A program made the position numbers and the translations under genes. From positions 1 to 37,707 of IMG/VR virus record IMGVR_UViG_3300043395_002273: DNA of 37,707 nt. One strand, written 5' to 3'. Below, piece by piece: positions 16,253 through 24,961 of the stretch (positions are counted from its first letter, which is position 1; each line of letters opens with the position of its first letter). The notes below the pieces were generated by a model. It saw only the letters and a program-made list of their open reading frames with translations, was not told where the DNA came from and searched no databases. The stretch comes from a virus.

Positions 16253-16816
16253 GCGCTGCCTCCGCTTCCATTCGATCTATCTCGGCCATGTGATCCTGCA
16301 TATCCAGGATTTCGTGCATATCGAGTAGGTCGTCAACATTCATCTGATACAATTCAGTGAAACGACAAAGGCCAGCGATAACTGGCCTCCACAAAAATAA
16401 GTCAACTTTGCTTTCGGTTATATTGTACTTACTCGCACCATTTACTGACCTGTTTTTGCTGAAGCGTTTTGTAGTCCCCTCATGACCGGAGAAAAAAAAC
16501 CCCCAAAATTATAGCGCACGGCCTCGGTGATCACTAAAACAGTGAAGCCATAGTCTGCTAGATTTTCATTAGACCATTTTTTGCCATCGACTAAAACATC
16601 AGCCGTTAGCAGTCTAATCAAATTAAGCAGGTCATCCTCACTGGTCGTAGCCATCACCTTTGCAATGCCTTCGCCTAGCTCTTTCTTTGCCAAGCTATCA
16701 ATCATAGGTCCGACAACCTTTGCAAGCCGATGAATGGTTCGCCATCCATCGACCGCATTCATTTTGCCAAACGCTACTTCATGACCTTCGATCTGTTTCG
16801 TATGCAATTGATTCAC
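16236..16816 (-). CDS. Tail assembly chaperone, -1 frameshift product (G-T type)
   Basis: Reading from ATG 16816, a -1 slip in the G5T8 run (16504-16492) joins the 0-frame to a second frame that stays open to TGA at 16236-16238. This gives about 193 residues. The extension includes VDLFLWRPVIAGLCRF and MNVDDLLDMHEILDMQDHMA, which resembles the second domain of known GT-type tail chaperones. The long product is expected to be made at low frequency and to help load tube protein on the tape measure, as lambda gpG/gpGT does. The extension has no start or ribosome site of its own. It fills what would otherwise be a 190-base gap. Confidence 0.88.
16442..16816 (-). CDS. Tail assembly chaperone, short form (G type)
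   Basis: The 0-frame product has 124 residues starting MNQLHTKQIEGHEVAFGKMN. It is helix-rich and acidic in the middle (IAKVMATTSEDDLLNLIRLL) and ends GLQNASAKTGQ after the slippery run. Position between the tube and the tape measure genes is characteristic. The sequence family alone would be weak evidence; the frameshift signal and the location make the call firm. Confidence 0.88.
   Translation of the reverse strand: MNQLHTKQIEGHEVAFGKMNAVDGWRTIHRLAKVVGPMIDSLAKKELGEGIAKVMATTSEDDLLNLIRLLTADVLVDGKKWSNENLADYGFTVLVITEAVRYNFGGFFSPVMRGLQNASAKTGQ
16492..16504 (-). promoter_or_regulatory. Programmed -1 ribosomal frameshift site
   Basis: On the minus strand the run is GGGGGTTTTTTTT, read in the 0-frame as GGG GGT TTT TTT TCT. 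It contains two overlapping slippery heptamers in the right phase, G GGT TTT and T TTT TTT. A slip by one base opens the second frame for about 255 bases. I did not find an unambiguous downstream pseudoknot by eye. Confidence 0.85.
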
Positions 16817-16825
16817 GCATCACCC

Positions 16826-17272
16826 TTATGGAGCATAGTTAGCGCCAGACTGTGTCTGACCACCGAGGAAAATCTCGATGTTGTCGGTCATGATCACCCA
16901 TGCCCGATCTTGATGAGTTTTTGCAAAGGTAATATCTGGCACCTTTGAAATGAAAGCAGTAGGCGCAGTCATGATTGTATTGCCGAAGTTATCTTTGATC
17001 AGCAGAGGGAAAACCCCCAGCGAGCTAAGACGATCAGCAGTGGCAATCTTGGATAGATCATCGTTCGATGGGCTACCCTGCTGAAGTGTGATCGTAATGG
17101 TTGCCGAGTTATCGTTACTCTTGACGCGAGTAGCTTCACCATCGGCACCTACGATCATACTGAAAGCATCAGTAGCGCGAGCAATTGAAATCATGGTTTC
17201 TGAGAAACCCTTGATTATGTAAGGACCAACTATCACCGAGAGCTGTTTAGGGTCGAATGTCCATAATGCCAT
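16826..17272 (-). CDS. Tail tube protein (DUF3277 type)
   Basis: The protein has 148 residues. The pattern WTFDPKQLSVIVGPYIIKGFSE, VGADGEATRVKSNDNSATITITLQQGSPSND and KTHQDRAWVIMTDNIEIFLGG is typical of DUF3277-type tubes. It polymerises as stacked hexamer rings inside the sheath, through which DNA passes. It directly follows the sheath gene and precedes the chaperone, the standard order in contractile tails. Confidence 0.9.
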   Translation of the reverse strand: MALWTFDPKQLSVIVGPYIIKGFSETMISIARATDAFSMIVGADGEATRVKSNDNSATITITLQQGSPSNDDLSKIATADRLSSLGVFPLLIKDNFGNTIMTAPTAFISKVPDITFAKTHQDRAWVIMTDNIEIFLGGQTQSGANYAP

Positions 17273-17291
17273 ATTGATTCACCTTTCATGA

Positions 17292-18332
17292 TTAGACGAC
17301 TACGGTTCCCTTGATCATTACACGCTGGATTGCACCGGCTGTATAGGCTACGAACGTGACATTCTGAAGCAGACGAGCTGCCTTGTCAGTTGCCGGAACA
17401 TTGCGAGCCTTTGGAGCATCGACCACTGGAGCCGGATCTGGAGCCAGATAGCCCTCGGCAACACTCGTTCCTAGTCGTCCGTAAATGGTATTGACGATGA
17501 TATTGATACCATCATCCGTGTAAGGAACTTTTTCTGCTGCTACGAGAACAGCAAAAACATCCTCTTCCATCCGTGCCTCAAGGTATAGAGCACCGATGTA
17601 AGTGTCGATGAAGCCACTTGTCGAGCCATTGTAAACCGTACCGTTGTAAGTGATCTTGCGACCGCCAACCTCTGGGTACCAGTTGACTCCCTTGCTTCGG
17701 AAAGTCGTTTCCTCGGCAACGGTAAGGCCGGTCGTAGCCTGAACGCCTTCAAGCTCTTTAAATGCTGCTGTGTAAGAGCCAGGGGTTCTCGCAAGAATAG
17801 TCGAAGCCGCTGCAACGTCGATATAGTCCACTGGGCTTGTCGAGCTGTACCAGACCGATGACCAATTGCTTGTCGCAGTTGGGAAAGCGTTCTTGGCAGC
17901 AAGTCTGAAAAATCCGTATTTCTTATTCGCAGCCACCCAAGGAAAGACATCATCAATTGCAGCAACGGCATCATGCTCCATGACGAGCCCGAACCAACTG
18001 TTATTCAACTTAGCAATCTGGGTAAGATCGGCTGATGGTGCAGCTACGTTGGCGCCAGTTCCGTTGGCAACATAGACCTTTGGAACGCGAGGACTTTGGG
18101 CAAAGGCTGCTGTGAGCATCTTTTGCACAGGTGAATCTGTCACGATATCCGTATCAGCTAGAGCCTGCGTCAAGCTTGTATACTCCTTGACTTGATATGC
18201 TCCGCTTGTTGTCCATCCAGCGCCAAAGCTTGTGGCTTTGCCAAGGATTAAAAGGCTATTGAAGCCCTGCCTGGAAATGGCGCTGGTACTTACTTTCACT
18301 TCTACATCGACAATATCAACTATCTGGACCAT
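17292..18332 (-). CDS. Tail sheath protein (DUF3383 type)
   Basis: The protein has 346 residues. The N-terminus MVQIVDIVDVEVKVSTSAISRQGFNSLLILG and the block VKEYTSLTQALADTDI, with AFAQSPRVPKVYVANG, match the DUF3383 sheath family. The C-terminus (APKARNVPATDKAARLLQNVTFVAYTAGAIQRVMIKGTVVV) is the strand-exchange handshake region. It forms the contractile sheath that drives the tube through the envelope. The presence of this gene is the main reason for calling the phage a myovirus. Confidence 0.92.
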   Translation of the reverse strand: MVQIVDIVDVEVKVSTSAISRQGFNSLLILGKATSFGAGWTTSGAYQVKEYTSLTQALADTDIVTDSPVQKMLTAAFAQSPRVPKVYVANGTGANVAAPSADLTQIAKLNNSWFGLVMEHDAVAAIDDVFPWVAANKKYGFFRLAAKNAFPTATSNWSSVWYSSTSPVDYIDVAAASTILARTPGSYTAAFKELEGVQATTGLTVAEETTFRSKGVNWYPEVGGRKITYNGTVYNGSTSGFIDTYIGALYLEARMEEDVFAVLVAAEKVPYTDDGINIIVNTIYGRLGTSVAEGYLAPDPAPVVDAPKARNVPATDKAARLLQNVTFVAYTAGAIQRVMIKGTVVV

Positions 18333-18344
18333 GCCTGACTCCCA

Positions 18345-18857
18345 TCATGGTTTGTTTATCCAAAGTATCGGATCGACTTTATCAAAGTAGCCAACACCAT
18401 CTATATCGCTACCGTCTTGCAGAGCTATCGAAAGAACGAGTTCCATTTCGGCTCGTGGCTCGTAGCTATTCTCGACTATTTCAGAGCTTAGAACAACCTC
18501 ACCTTGTCGCATGATTGCGATGGAATTGTTAAGACTCATCGTCTCGCGCACGGTTAGCTTTTCAAAGCCCGAAGCGCAGCGTGCGCCTTCAATGTAAGCT
18601 TCGCTGCCAAACCAATGAAGTCTGACATTCAGCTCCCTAAATCCATATTGCCGATATGCTCCAGGATTGGAAGCATCCCATGCGCTTTCGAGTGTAAACC
18701 AATCATTGATAACTGGTCCCCATGATACAAACTCGATTGCTGTGTAAGGCAAACGAGGACGAGGCGCATCAGGATACCAGTAAATGACCTCGGTATTGCT
18801 ACCGGCTGCTATTACGCCTTGGCGTATTGCGTATTGAATTTCTGCCCATTTTTTCAT
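18345..18857 (-). CDS. Tail terminator/neck protein (LIC_12616-like)
   Basis: The protein has 170 residues. It has WAEIQYAIRQGVIAAG, VIYWYPDAPRPRLPYTAIEF and a C-terminal beta sheet (SYEPRAEMELVLSIALQD), a layout seen in neck and tail-terminator proteins of this phage group. It probably closes the tail end of the sheath and tube and joins them to the head. It overlaps the preceding gene by ATGA and lies just upstream of the sheath gene, which fits. Confidence 0.68.
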   Translation of the reverse strand: MKKWAEIQYAIRQGVIAAGSNTEVIYWYPDAPRPRLPYTAIEFVSWGPVINDWFTLESAWDASNPGAYRQYGFRELNVRLHWFGSEAYIEGARCASGFEKLTVRETMSLNNSIAIMRQGEVVLSSEIVENSYEPRAEMELVLSIALQDGSDIDGVGYFDKVDPILWINKP

Positions 18858-19363
18858 TTTTTGATCTCCCTCACACTATAGCCGATAGACCGCCTCAATT
18901 GCCCTGTGTCTACCAATGGTGTGCCGGAGCGATGTTTTAAGGGCTTCCAATTATTGTTTGTAAAGGTTAGGCGCACGTCTCGCTGCATGAGAGCGCCATA
19001 TTTTAAAAGGGCTTGACGGTAGGTCTGTTCGTCCACAGAATTTTGGACCAGCTTTATAAAAGCCTCGGTCCAGTCATTTCGTTTTCGCTTGTACGTGGAA
19101 ATTAGAAACGATCTTTTAGGAATCTTTCGAGTGCCGAACTCATGAAAGCTACCGACTTCTGCAACTGTCAAAGGTCTTGCGTTTCTGCCTCTTGGCTTAC
19201 GCTTTGCGCCACGCTCTGAGTGCGATGGTTTTTTTTTGTCGGTTCCCTTTACCGTTGTCCCATCTGGGTCGCTCATAATACCGACTCGGATTTCAAACGG
19301 ACGGCCAACGAGCGTTTTTAGAAACGCTTCGTTAACTTTGTTTTTTGTCCGCTTGACACCCAT
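18854..19363 (-). CDS. HK97 gp10-like neck protein
   Basis: The protein has 169 residues and is basic. The core pattern TVAEVGSFHEFGTRKIPKRSFL, and near the end SGTPLVDTGQLRRSIGYSV, is the signature of gp10-like head-tail joining or tail-completion proteins. An internal basic, disordered stretch (KGTDKKKPSHSERGAKRK) is inserted before it. It starts with TAATG coupling to the preceding gene. It is expected at the head-tail interface. Confidence 0.85.
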   Translation of the reverse strand: MGVKRTKNKVNEAFLKTLVGRPFEIRVGIMSDPDGTTVKGTDKKKPSHSERGAKRKPRGRNARPLTVAEVGSFHEFGTRKIPKRSFLISTYKRKRNDWTEAFIKLVQNSVDEQTYRQALLKYGALMQRDVRLTFTNNNWKPLKHRSGTPLVDTGQLRRSIGYSVREIKK

Positions 19364-19827
19364 TACCAGCCTCGCACCAATTTATTTAAAGCCTCATCGG
19401 TAAGGATCACCAGCGCCTCATCGGTCAGATACTGCGCATCAATGTAATTCGGCATATTCGATGGTGGGAACGGTAGCATATTTTGCCCAACCAGCGTTAC
19501 CCGATAGTGAGGCATCAAATAGTTCCATCGTTCCCAAGCAGTCATGAACCAAAGCTTACCCCTAATTTCAAAAAACACGCTATCCTGACCGCCAGCTTGG
19601 ATGAGCTGAATAGTATCCTCGTTCGTAAAGAGAACGAGATTTTCTATGTCCTGCGTGCCTTCACCATTGAATTGGCGAAGATTAGAGGCTGGGTTCTGGA
19701 CCGATGCCGTGATGTTTTTTTCTTGCAGCGTTCCATATTCCCAGCGACCGGAAAAATACTGGCAGTTCTGAAACCATTTCATTGTAACGGTTTCCTGACA
19801 CCACGACGGTATTATCCAGTGCAGCAT
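19363..19827 (-). CDS. Neck protein of unknown family
   Basis: The protein has 154 residues, starting MLHWIIPSW. GGGAG lies 6 nt upstream of ATG 19827. The sequence is Trp- and Asn-rich, has IENLVLFTNEDTIQLIQAGG and GKLWFMTAWERWNYLMPHYRVTL, and ends with a duplicated ALVILTDEALNKL-like strand. It is probably a structural head-tail connector since it lies in the neck cluster between the capsid and gp10-like genes. I do not recognise the exact family. Confidence 0.65.
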   Translation of the reverse strand: MLHWIIPSWCQETVTMKWFQNCQYFSGRWEYGTLQEKNITASVQNPASNLRQFNGEGTQDIENLVLFTNEDTIQLIQAGGQDSVFFEIRGKLWFMTAWERWNYLMPHYRVTLVGQNMLPFPPSNMPNYIDAQYLTDEALVILTDEALNKLVRGW

Positions 19828-19829
19828 TA

Positions 19830-20003
19830 TCAACTCCCAGCATCGGCCTTGGTATCGTCAGGTAAACGCTTATAAGGCCCAATCGACCCAAGCTTTTCCT
19901 GAGCTTTTAAAAGACATTCCAATTCGCTATCACCCTCGAAAACTTCAGGCGTCAGAACTGTAACGCCAGCAACATAGTCAAATCCGTTGACTTCATACTT
20001 CAT
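19830..20003 (-). CDS. Small hypothetical structural-operon protein
   Basis: This 57-residue gene is easily overlooked. It starts MKYEVNGFDYVAGVTVLTPE and ends DDTKADAGS. The ATG overlaps the upstream stop (ATGA), and the TGA is followed by the next gene's ATG with only two bases between, so it fits the operon exactly. The protein is acidic and could be a small neck or head accessory part. The sequence VNGFDYVAGVTVLTPEVFEG suggests a small beta hairpin domain. The family is unknown. Confidence 0.75.
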   Translation of the reverse strand: MKYEVNGFDYVAGVTVLTPEVFEGDSELECLLKAQEKLGSIGPYKRLPDDTKADAGS

Positions 20004-20209
20004 GGGTTAGTACCTCCACCGCTCCAGGTTTTCGCACCGATATCATGCTTTTCGCTAGGCTTATCCTTGTTTTTGATTTCGGTGGCAACACCATCAAGGT
20101 GCCAGCTACGATTCAAAGCGGCCTCGTAATCGAGTGCCCAAAACTCATAGCCACGAACGACAGTCTGGCCGTCAACTATCTCTTTCGTTTTAATTGACCA
20201 ATTAGACAT
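20000..20209 (-). CDS. Small hypothetical structural-operon protein
   Basis: The protein has 69 residues: MSNWSIKTKEIVDGQTVVRG, then YEFWALDYEAALNRSWHLDG, and a Gly-rich end TWSGGGTNP. It lies between the DUF4054-type gene and the 57-residue gene, and overlaps the latter by ATGA. AAGGAG precedes the start. I do not recognise the family; its place suggests a head completion accessory role. Confidence 0.7.
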   Translation of the reverse strand: MSNWSIKTKEIVDGQTVVRGYEFWALDYEAALNRSWHLDGVATEIKNKDKPSEKHDIGAKTWSGGGTNP

Positions 20210-20219
20210 AAAAACTCCT

Positions 20220-20708
20220 TTAAGGATAACTAGGACAGTGGAGCTTCACTGGTGGACAGCAAAAGAGTTCCCCCGTCACCGAGGGAACCGACTTGAACGA
20301 CTTAAGAAGCAGCAACCACTGCTTCCCAAAGTTTGTTAGCATCAGCCAATCGGTAGGTATTCCAATCGAAGCAGAGCTAGCAGAGCTGCTGCTATGTCCG
20401 AAGCTCCGTGATACGTTACCCACTGTCTCACTCGTCACAGGTCCAGCCACAGTATTATCTATGCCTGGAACCAAACCACCAGATGAACCAGCCTGGGCTG
20501 CCGAAACACCCCAGAGCTGATAATAATGACCCATGAGCAAGGCTATCCCAAGCTTGTACTTCTCGTAAGGCCAAACAGACGAGTTCATGAAAGTGCTAGC
20601 GAGTTCTCGAACGATGGGAAACTCATTCGCATCGCTAGTCCTTGCAGTAAACAAATAGTTCGTTACCACATCGACATAAGCTGGAGTCACATCATCGAGA
20701 GCACTCAT
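20220..20708 (-). CDS. Head-tail connector protein (DUF4054 type)
   Basis: The protein has 162 residues. LDDVTPAYVDVVTNYLFTAR is helical, KLGIALLMGHYYQLWGV is the central helix, followed by a Gly/Ser-rich loop (SAAQAGSSGG, SFGHSSSSASSAS) and TNFGKQWLLLLKS, which together fit the DUF4054 head completion family found after capsid genes. The end (ELFCCPPVKLHCPSYP) is unusual, with three Cys. It probably forms the first ring below the portal. Confidence 0.78.
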   Translation of the reverse strand: MSALDDVTPAYVDVVTNYLFTARTSDANEFPIVRELASTFMNSSVWPYEKYKLGIALLMGHYYQLWGVSAAQAGSSGGLVPGIDNTVAGPVTSETVGNVSRSFGHSSSSASSASIGIPTDWLMLTNFGKQWLLLLKSFKSVPSVTGELFCCPPVKLHCPSYP

Positions 20709-20715
20709 AAGAACC

Positions 20716-21039
20716 TCAAGAAATCGTTATTGTTTGACTGCCTTCTGGTACCTTTTTCATTTCCTTAAGCTGCTTATCTATCGCATTGCGAAGCGGTCGA
20801 GGCGCATCATCAAGCCATGATTCGAGCAATTGGATATTGTAGGTTTTAGCTACAACAGCAGCCGAAAGCTTTTCCTCATGGAACTTGATATCTCCGTACT
20901 CGACAAGTTCCTCAAGACCAGCCCAGTAGCCATTCTTTTCCAAGTCGGCTTTCTGAGCATCGGTCACGCGATTGATGCCAGGATACAAAAGAATACCACC
21001 ACAATAGACAGCACGAGCTTGAGTGTTTTCTACAAACAT
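20716..21039 (-). CDS. Hypothetical head protein
   Basis: The protein has 107 residues. It begins MFVENTQARAVYCGGILLYP and contains TDAQKADLEKNGYWAGLEEL, then a helical C-terminus (WLDDAPRPLRNAIDKQLKEM). It starts directly after the capsid stop codon (TAA then ATG). The short N-terminal beta part resembles small post-capsid proteins of other phages, though no family is certain. A role in head completion is inferred from position. Confidence 0.68.
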   Translation of the reverse strand: MFVENTQARAVYCGGILLYPGINRVTDAQKADLEKNGYWAGLEELVEYGDIKFHEEKLSAAVVAKTYNIQLLESWLDDAPRPLRNAIDKQLKEMKKVPEGSQTITIS

Positions 21040-21975
21040 TTAGATTCCGTTAGCTTGTGCCACGGACTTCGGAGCCCAAAGCACCACGCCAGCGGTCCGT
21101 CCATGACAAGGAAATTCATACATCAAAGCTTTCTCTTGAGCTGGCAAGACTTCAAAGTCTTGAGCAACTTCAAGGGTTACTTTGTCTGGGTTACGATCAT
21201 AAGCGATCATGACATCGGTTGCCGAAGCGCCAGCACCCTTGAGCTGATAGACAGGGATAACTGCTGTCAGGAATGGGTTAGATGCCAAGACGAACTCAAG
21301 GATGGTTACATCAGAAGTCGCTGCGCGTGGAGTCGTTGCGATCTTTGTATACTGTGCCTCTGGAAGAAGCAAAGTATTAGGCGTTTCGACACCATTACTG
21401 GCGGTTCGGATCGCTGCGATTGTGTCCGCGATATCCTTGATAATCTCGTCAGGAGTCTTCGTAGACCAAGCTTTCGACCCACCAGATGCACCATTGGCTA
21501 GGGTTACGCTGTTGGTGTTAGGGTTGTTTACGAAGCCAGGAATGGCAAGGTTAGTATCACCGAGCAACGCCAGATCATTTTCCTTTTGCAGATAAGCATA
21601 ACGGGCTACGTTAGCTAAACGCTGCTCAAGGCCGATACCTGCTGCACGGGCTGCGCGGATATCCTGCACCGAGTAACCAAACGCCACACCGATAGCATAG
21701 ATCTTACGAGTGTCAGTTCCAGAACGGAACAATGCCACGTTGGGCAGATCGTTTGCATAGTAGTTAATGATCTTAGCAGAGCCAACTTGATCATAGTTAT
21801 GCACCACGATGTAAGCGGCTGCTGGGTTCGACGAATAGCTTACAGGGAACAGGCGGCGAGCGAGCAATTCTGGGTACTTCTGGTCCATCATTCGAGACTT
21901 TACGTACTCGATTTCCGAGCACAAAAACATGGACAGATCAGCGTCGAGGTTCACAAATTGTCTAAATGCCGTCAT
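21040..21975 (-). CDS. Major capsid protein (DUF2184 type)
   Basis: The protein has 311 residues. MTAFRQFVNLDADLSMFLCSEIEYVKSR, YPELLARRLFPVSYSSNPAAAYIVVHNYDQVG and the block GVAFGYSVQDIRAARAAGIGLEQRLANVARYAYLQKENDLALLGD are hallmarks of the DUF2184 major capsid group (HK97-fold). The C-terminal LMYEFPCHGRTAGVVLWAPKSV is also typical. It has GGAG at proper spacing. It lies downstream of the decoration protein and the DUF2213 protein. Confidence 0.92.
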   Translation of the reverse strand: MTAFRQFVNLDADLSMFLCSEIEYVKSRMMDQKYPELLARRLFPVSYSSNPAAAYIVVHNYDQVGSAKIINYYANDLPNVALFRSGTDTRKIYAIGVAFGYSVQDIRAARAAGIGLEQRLANVARYAYLQKENDLALLGDTNLAIPGFVNNPNTNSVTLANGASGGSKAWSTKTPDEIIKDIADTIAAIRTASNGVETPNTLLLPEAQYTKIATTPRAATSDVTILEFVLASNPFLTAVIPVYQLKGAGASATDVMIAYDRNPDKVTLEVAQDFEVLPAQEKALMYEFPCHGRTAGVVLWAPKSVAQANGI

Positions 21976-22001
21976 AGCTATATCTCCAAAATTTTAATTT
22001 T

Positions 22002-22460
22002 TTATTCCCAGATCAGTTCAAGACAAACGATTGCATCGGCAGCACCGGCAGTAACAAACTTGCCTTTAACATCAACATTGCTGGTCGATGTTTTGCCGAA
22101 CTTACCGCTTGCGATAACGTAGTAAGCTGGATCGTCGATAGCGACTGCTTCGGCAGCTTGAACGTAAACGCGGCCATAACGCATAACTGGTGCGCATTCA
22201 CCCTTAGCGTATGTGGCTGCTACTGGTCCACAGAGACATGAGCATCCGTAATAGGTAGCGATGACGACGCCTGCTGACTTATCAGAACCAGCGGCAACCT
22301 TCACTACATTGCCATTCGCATCCCATTTTACCACTTGTCCTGGGCTAACTCCGTTCGTCTCCGCAACCATGCAGCTATCAATTTGCCGAAGGGCAAACTG
22401 TTGAGCGAGCATCCCAGAGACACCAATTGCCATTGCTGAACCATAAGTAGTCTGAGCCAT
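22002..22460 (-). CDS. Capsid cement/decoration protein
   Basis: The protein has 152 residues. A beta-rich, Gly/Ala/Val-rich sequence with GVSPGQVVKWDANGNVVKVAAGSDKSAGVVIATYY and YGRVYVQAAEAVAIDDPAYYV is characteristic of Gp24-like structural cement proteins coded beside capsid genes. It probably binds the outside of the capsid lattice. A good AGGAG is present. Five Cys residues (including CSCLC) are unusual for such a protein. Confidence 0.75.
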   Translation of the reverse strand: MAQTTYGSAMAIGVSGMLAQQFALRQIDSCMVAETNGVSPGQVVKWDANGNVVKVAAGSDKSAGVVIATYYGCSCLCGPVAATYAKGECAPVMRYGRVYVQAAEAVAIDDPAYYVIASGKFGKTSTSNVDVKGKFVTAGAADAIVCLELIWE

Positions 22461-22481
22461 ACCAATTACTCCTATCGTTTA

Positions 22482-23579
22482 TTAAGCTTTGTAAGCGTTG
22501 CGTGCTTCTTCCTGCATTTTAGCGCGAGCCTTGGCATAAACTGTTTGCCAAGAATCTTCGGCGCTATCACCAACCACCGCTTTGGACATTGCAGTCTCGA
22601 CTCGTCGTGGCTGCGCAGGTCGCAAAGCATCCTCGCACGCGATTTCAAACCGAGCGGCTACATATTCATCGGAGCGGCCAGACAAGTCCAACTCAGGTCG
22701 GATTGTCTTGATCACCTGCTCCATGATTTCTCGCTCACTGGAATCACTGAGGACCACTTTAGGTCCAAGGATTTGTTGAGCCTTGATTTCCAGACCAACC
22801 CGTTTTTTCACGGCTGATGCAAATGAATCAGCGTCGTGGAATTGGGCGACCTTGAGTTTTTCCGAGAGTTCATCACGCTCGGCCTTTAAGCGCTCGTGTG
22901 CATCTCTAAGTGTTTTTAGTTCTTCTGCGTCCGTGTTCACTACTGGCTGATCCATTGCTTGTTCCTCAAAGTTTGATATCCCATCACAAAGCGCATGGAG
23001 TTCTGCTTGTGAGTCTTTGAGGATTCTACAAGCCGGACCACCGCGAGCCTTATCGACTAGGGATAAGTGGTTATAGCGAATTTGTCTTTGGACCGCATCA
23101 TAAGGTTGCCCGTTATACACGCCTGGAGTTTCATCAAGCAGGCAAGTATAGCCAAGGCTGATTTCCCGCTTCTGCCCAGTTTGAATCTGGTCAATAGTCT
23201 TGCGATCAAAGAAAACTACTTTGGTCCTGATATAGTCTGGACTTTCGTTCGTAGCATCGTCAAGCTGAATACGCATCGGAGTATCTGCCTGCCAGCCAAC
23301 TATCCAATCCTTAGCGTTATCAGAATTGAGAAGGTTAACGGGCGGGTGATCGTTGGTTGCAGGAAGTCCATGAAGCGATGCCATCGTCTCATCGGCAAAC
23401 ACTTCATCAGGATGCCTGAGCTGCCTTTGGAGTTTCACCGTTCCATCTGGAGCCATATCGAAGTAGGTGAAAATTCCAGTTCGTGTGAGGTTTGCCTCGA
23501 CAGGCAGAAAGCCATTAGGCAGAAGCTTTGCGCTTCCATCACCTAAGACTGCGTAGTCATGTCTTACAATTTGCTTCAT
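22482..23579 (-). CDS. DUF2213 protein (capsid protease or scaffold candidate)
   Basis: The protein has 365 residues. The N-terminal 200 residues (GFLPVEANLTRTGIFTYFDMAPDGTVKLQRQLRHPDEVFADETMASLHGLPATNDHPP) match DUF2213, which takes the place of the head maturation protease in this phage group. The C-terminal half is a coiled coil (LKTLRDAHERLKAERDELSEKLKVAQ) followed by an Ala-rich helix, which suits a scaffold. The start is ATG 23579 (AGGGG upstream) or ATG 23591 (overlapping ATGA). Protease activity is inferred, not shown by a clear catalytic triad. Confidence 0.82.
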   Translation of the reverse strand: MKQIVRHDYAVLGDGSAKLLPNGFLPVEANLTRTGIFTYFDMAPDGTVKLQRQLRHPDEVFADETMASLHGLPATNDHPPVNLLNSDNAKDWIVGWQADTPMRIQLDDATNESPDYIRTKVVFFDRKTIDQIQTGQKREISLGYTCLLDETPGVYNGQPYDAVQRQIRYNHLSLVDKARGGPACRILKDSQAELHALCDGISNFEEQAMDQPVVNTDAEELKTLRDAHERLKAERDELSEKLKVAQFHDADSFASAVKKRVGLEIKAQQILGPKVVLSDSSEREIMEQVIKTIRPELDLSGRSDEYVAARFEIACEDALRPAQPRRVETAMSKAVVGDSAEDSWQTVYAKARAKMQEEARNAYKA

Positions 23580-23587
23580 GCTTCCCC

Positions 23588-23761
23588 TCATGTCACTGGA
23601 GTATCGCTATCCGGTTCTGGCAGCGGCTCTGGTACTTCCTCGATCTTATCGACAGCACCAAGGTCACTCAAAGCCATTGCTCTTGCCTGACCCTCGTTCG
23701 GAGCTTCGTACTCCTTGGTGGTATACATATTGATGATTTTGTAAGCGCGATAAATTGGCAT
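23588..23761 (-). CDS. Small hypothetical head-region protein
   Basis: The protein has 57 residues starting MPIYRAYKIINMYTTKEYEA. It has an acidic, Pro-rich tail (EEVPEPLPEPDSDTPVT). ATG 23761 follows the upstream stop by one base. A GTG two codons earlier is possible. The N-terminal part could be a small beta hairpin domain binding a partner. The family is unknown. Confidence 0.65.
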   Translation of the reverse strand: MPIYRAYKIINMYTTKEYEAPNEGQARAMALSDLGAVDKIEEVPEPLPEPDSDTPVT

Positions 23762-23762
23762 T

Positions 23763-23954
23763 TTATTCACCGTTCATGTCTGGCCTAAGACCCTTCATGA
23801 TCTTGGCTCGGTATTCTTTACGAGCTTTGCGAGCGGCTTTTCTAGCTTGAGAATAAGCAATCGCTGCTGCTTGTTCCTTGGGCCTGCCCTCTCTGATGAG
23901 CTTCGCTATGTTTTCACTTATGGTTTCCTGGCTGTAACCGAGTGATAGTGGCAT
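23763..23954 (-). CDS. Small conserved phage protein
   Basis: The protein has 63 residues. [39 protein letters not shown] is a widespread small phage motif (MPL...NI..LI..G.P..QAxAIA). The tail is basic ([14 protein letters not shown]). The start ATG 23954 has GAGG 6 nt before it. It sits between the gp7-like and DUF2213 genes, where this family is commonly found. Its exact function is not established. Confidence 0.8.
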   Translation of the reverse strand: MPLSLGYSQETISENIAKLIREGRPKEQAAAIAYSQARKAARKARKEYRAKIMKGLRPDMNGE

Positions 23955-23962
23955 ATAAACCC

Positions 23963-24961
23963 TCAAAAGTCTATTCCCTGAATCAAGTTAACCGCGACAC
24001 ATCGGCAGTTCCAAGGTTGTCCAGGGTAGGTTGGGGCTCCACCGTTATAGCTTGGGTCACTCGCTTGCGGAATCACCCTGCCTTTCACATAGGAGCTTTT
24101 GCCGTATTGTATCGAGGTTGGTGCCTTAGTGCTAGGGTTCCAAGCAAAAACTTTCTGATTCAAACTTCGATGCGTTGGCCTAACCCTTTCGTCCTCGGCT
24201 GTCTGCCACATATAGATTTCAATACCGGCTTCGGCTGACTGCCGCTTATCGTATTCTCCGATGACTGTGGACGTAGCGTTACGAGCTATGAACTTGGCCT
24301 TGTTCAGCACCTTTCGCGCCTCGCTATCCTTTGGAGCATCCCGAACGATTGCTTCCCCTGACTTGGGGTTTGACGTTCCTAAAACAGCCTTAGCGATACT
24401 TTCCCACCGTTCCCCTGCTGATACTCCATTGAGAACACGCGAAGCGATAGCGGTGCCTGTCCCTGCTTCCTGCTGGACAAATAGGTCAAGACCAGTTTGA
24501 TTCGCCATCCTCGTCTGAATTGCTGCTAGGTCTTGCGACATTCCAGCCGACATACCAGCTACAAGACCTTTCGATGCCTCGATTGCGCCCGTGAGGTTTT
24601 TCTGATTAGCCGCCACAGTTATTTGCTGGAGTAGGGTTTTTTCAAAATTCTTCTGGCTCTTTAAGCGTATGTTTTGAAATGTTTCCATGCTCGTTTTTTG
24701 CAGCTTACCAAGGTTGAACTGCGACTGCATTGCTCCGGTAATTTGCTGAAGTAGCTGACGAAGCCTATTCTGATCAGCCTCACTTGCATCAAGCGTCGTT
24801 CCAGGAACAAGAGTTTTCAGATATGGCAATACCTGCTCGATGAAAAGCTGAAAGTAAAGCTTGTAAGCTTCCTTTGACTCGCGTTCCATTCGGGCAAAGT
24901 CGATATCATACCGCTTTTGAATATCCGATGTTTTAACGGATGATGACTTCCTCTTCGCCAT
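23963..24961 (-). CDS. SPP1 gp7/Mu F-like minor head protein
   Basis: The protein has 332 residues. The C-terminal portion carries the gp7 hallmark: [21 protein letters not shown], then [26 protein letters not shown] and [16 protein letters not shown]. It is found in a few copies at the portal, and in SPP1 it is needed for DNA ejection. The N-terminal half is helical. The start overlaps the portal gene by 29 bases. Confidence 0.93.
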   Translation of the reverse strand: MAKRKSSSVKTSDIQKRYDIDFARMERESKEAYKLYFQLFIEQVLPYLKTLVPGTTLDASEADQNRLRQLLQQITGAMQSQFNLGKLQKTSMETFQNIRLKSQKNFEKTLLQQITVAANQKNLTGAIEASKGLVAGMSAGMSQDLAAIQTRMANQTGLDLFVQQEAGTGTAIASRVLNGVSAGERWESIAKAVLGTSNPKSGEAIVRDAPKDSEARKVLNKAKFIARNATSTVIGEYDKRQSAEAGIEIYMWQTAEDERVRPTHRSLNQKVFAWNPSTKAPTSIQYGKSSYVKGRVIPQASDPSYNGGAPTYPGQPWNCRCVAVNLIQGIDF

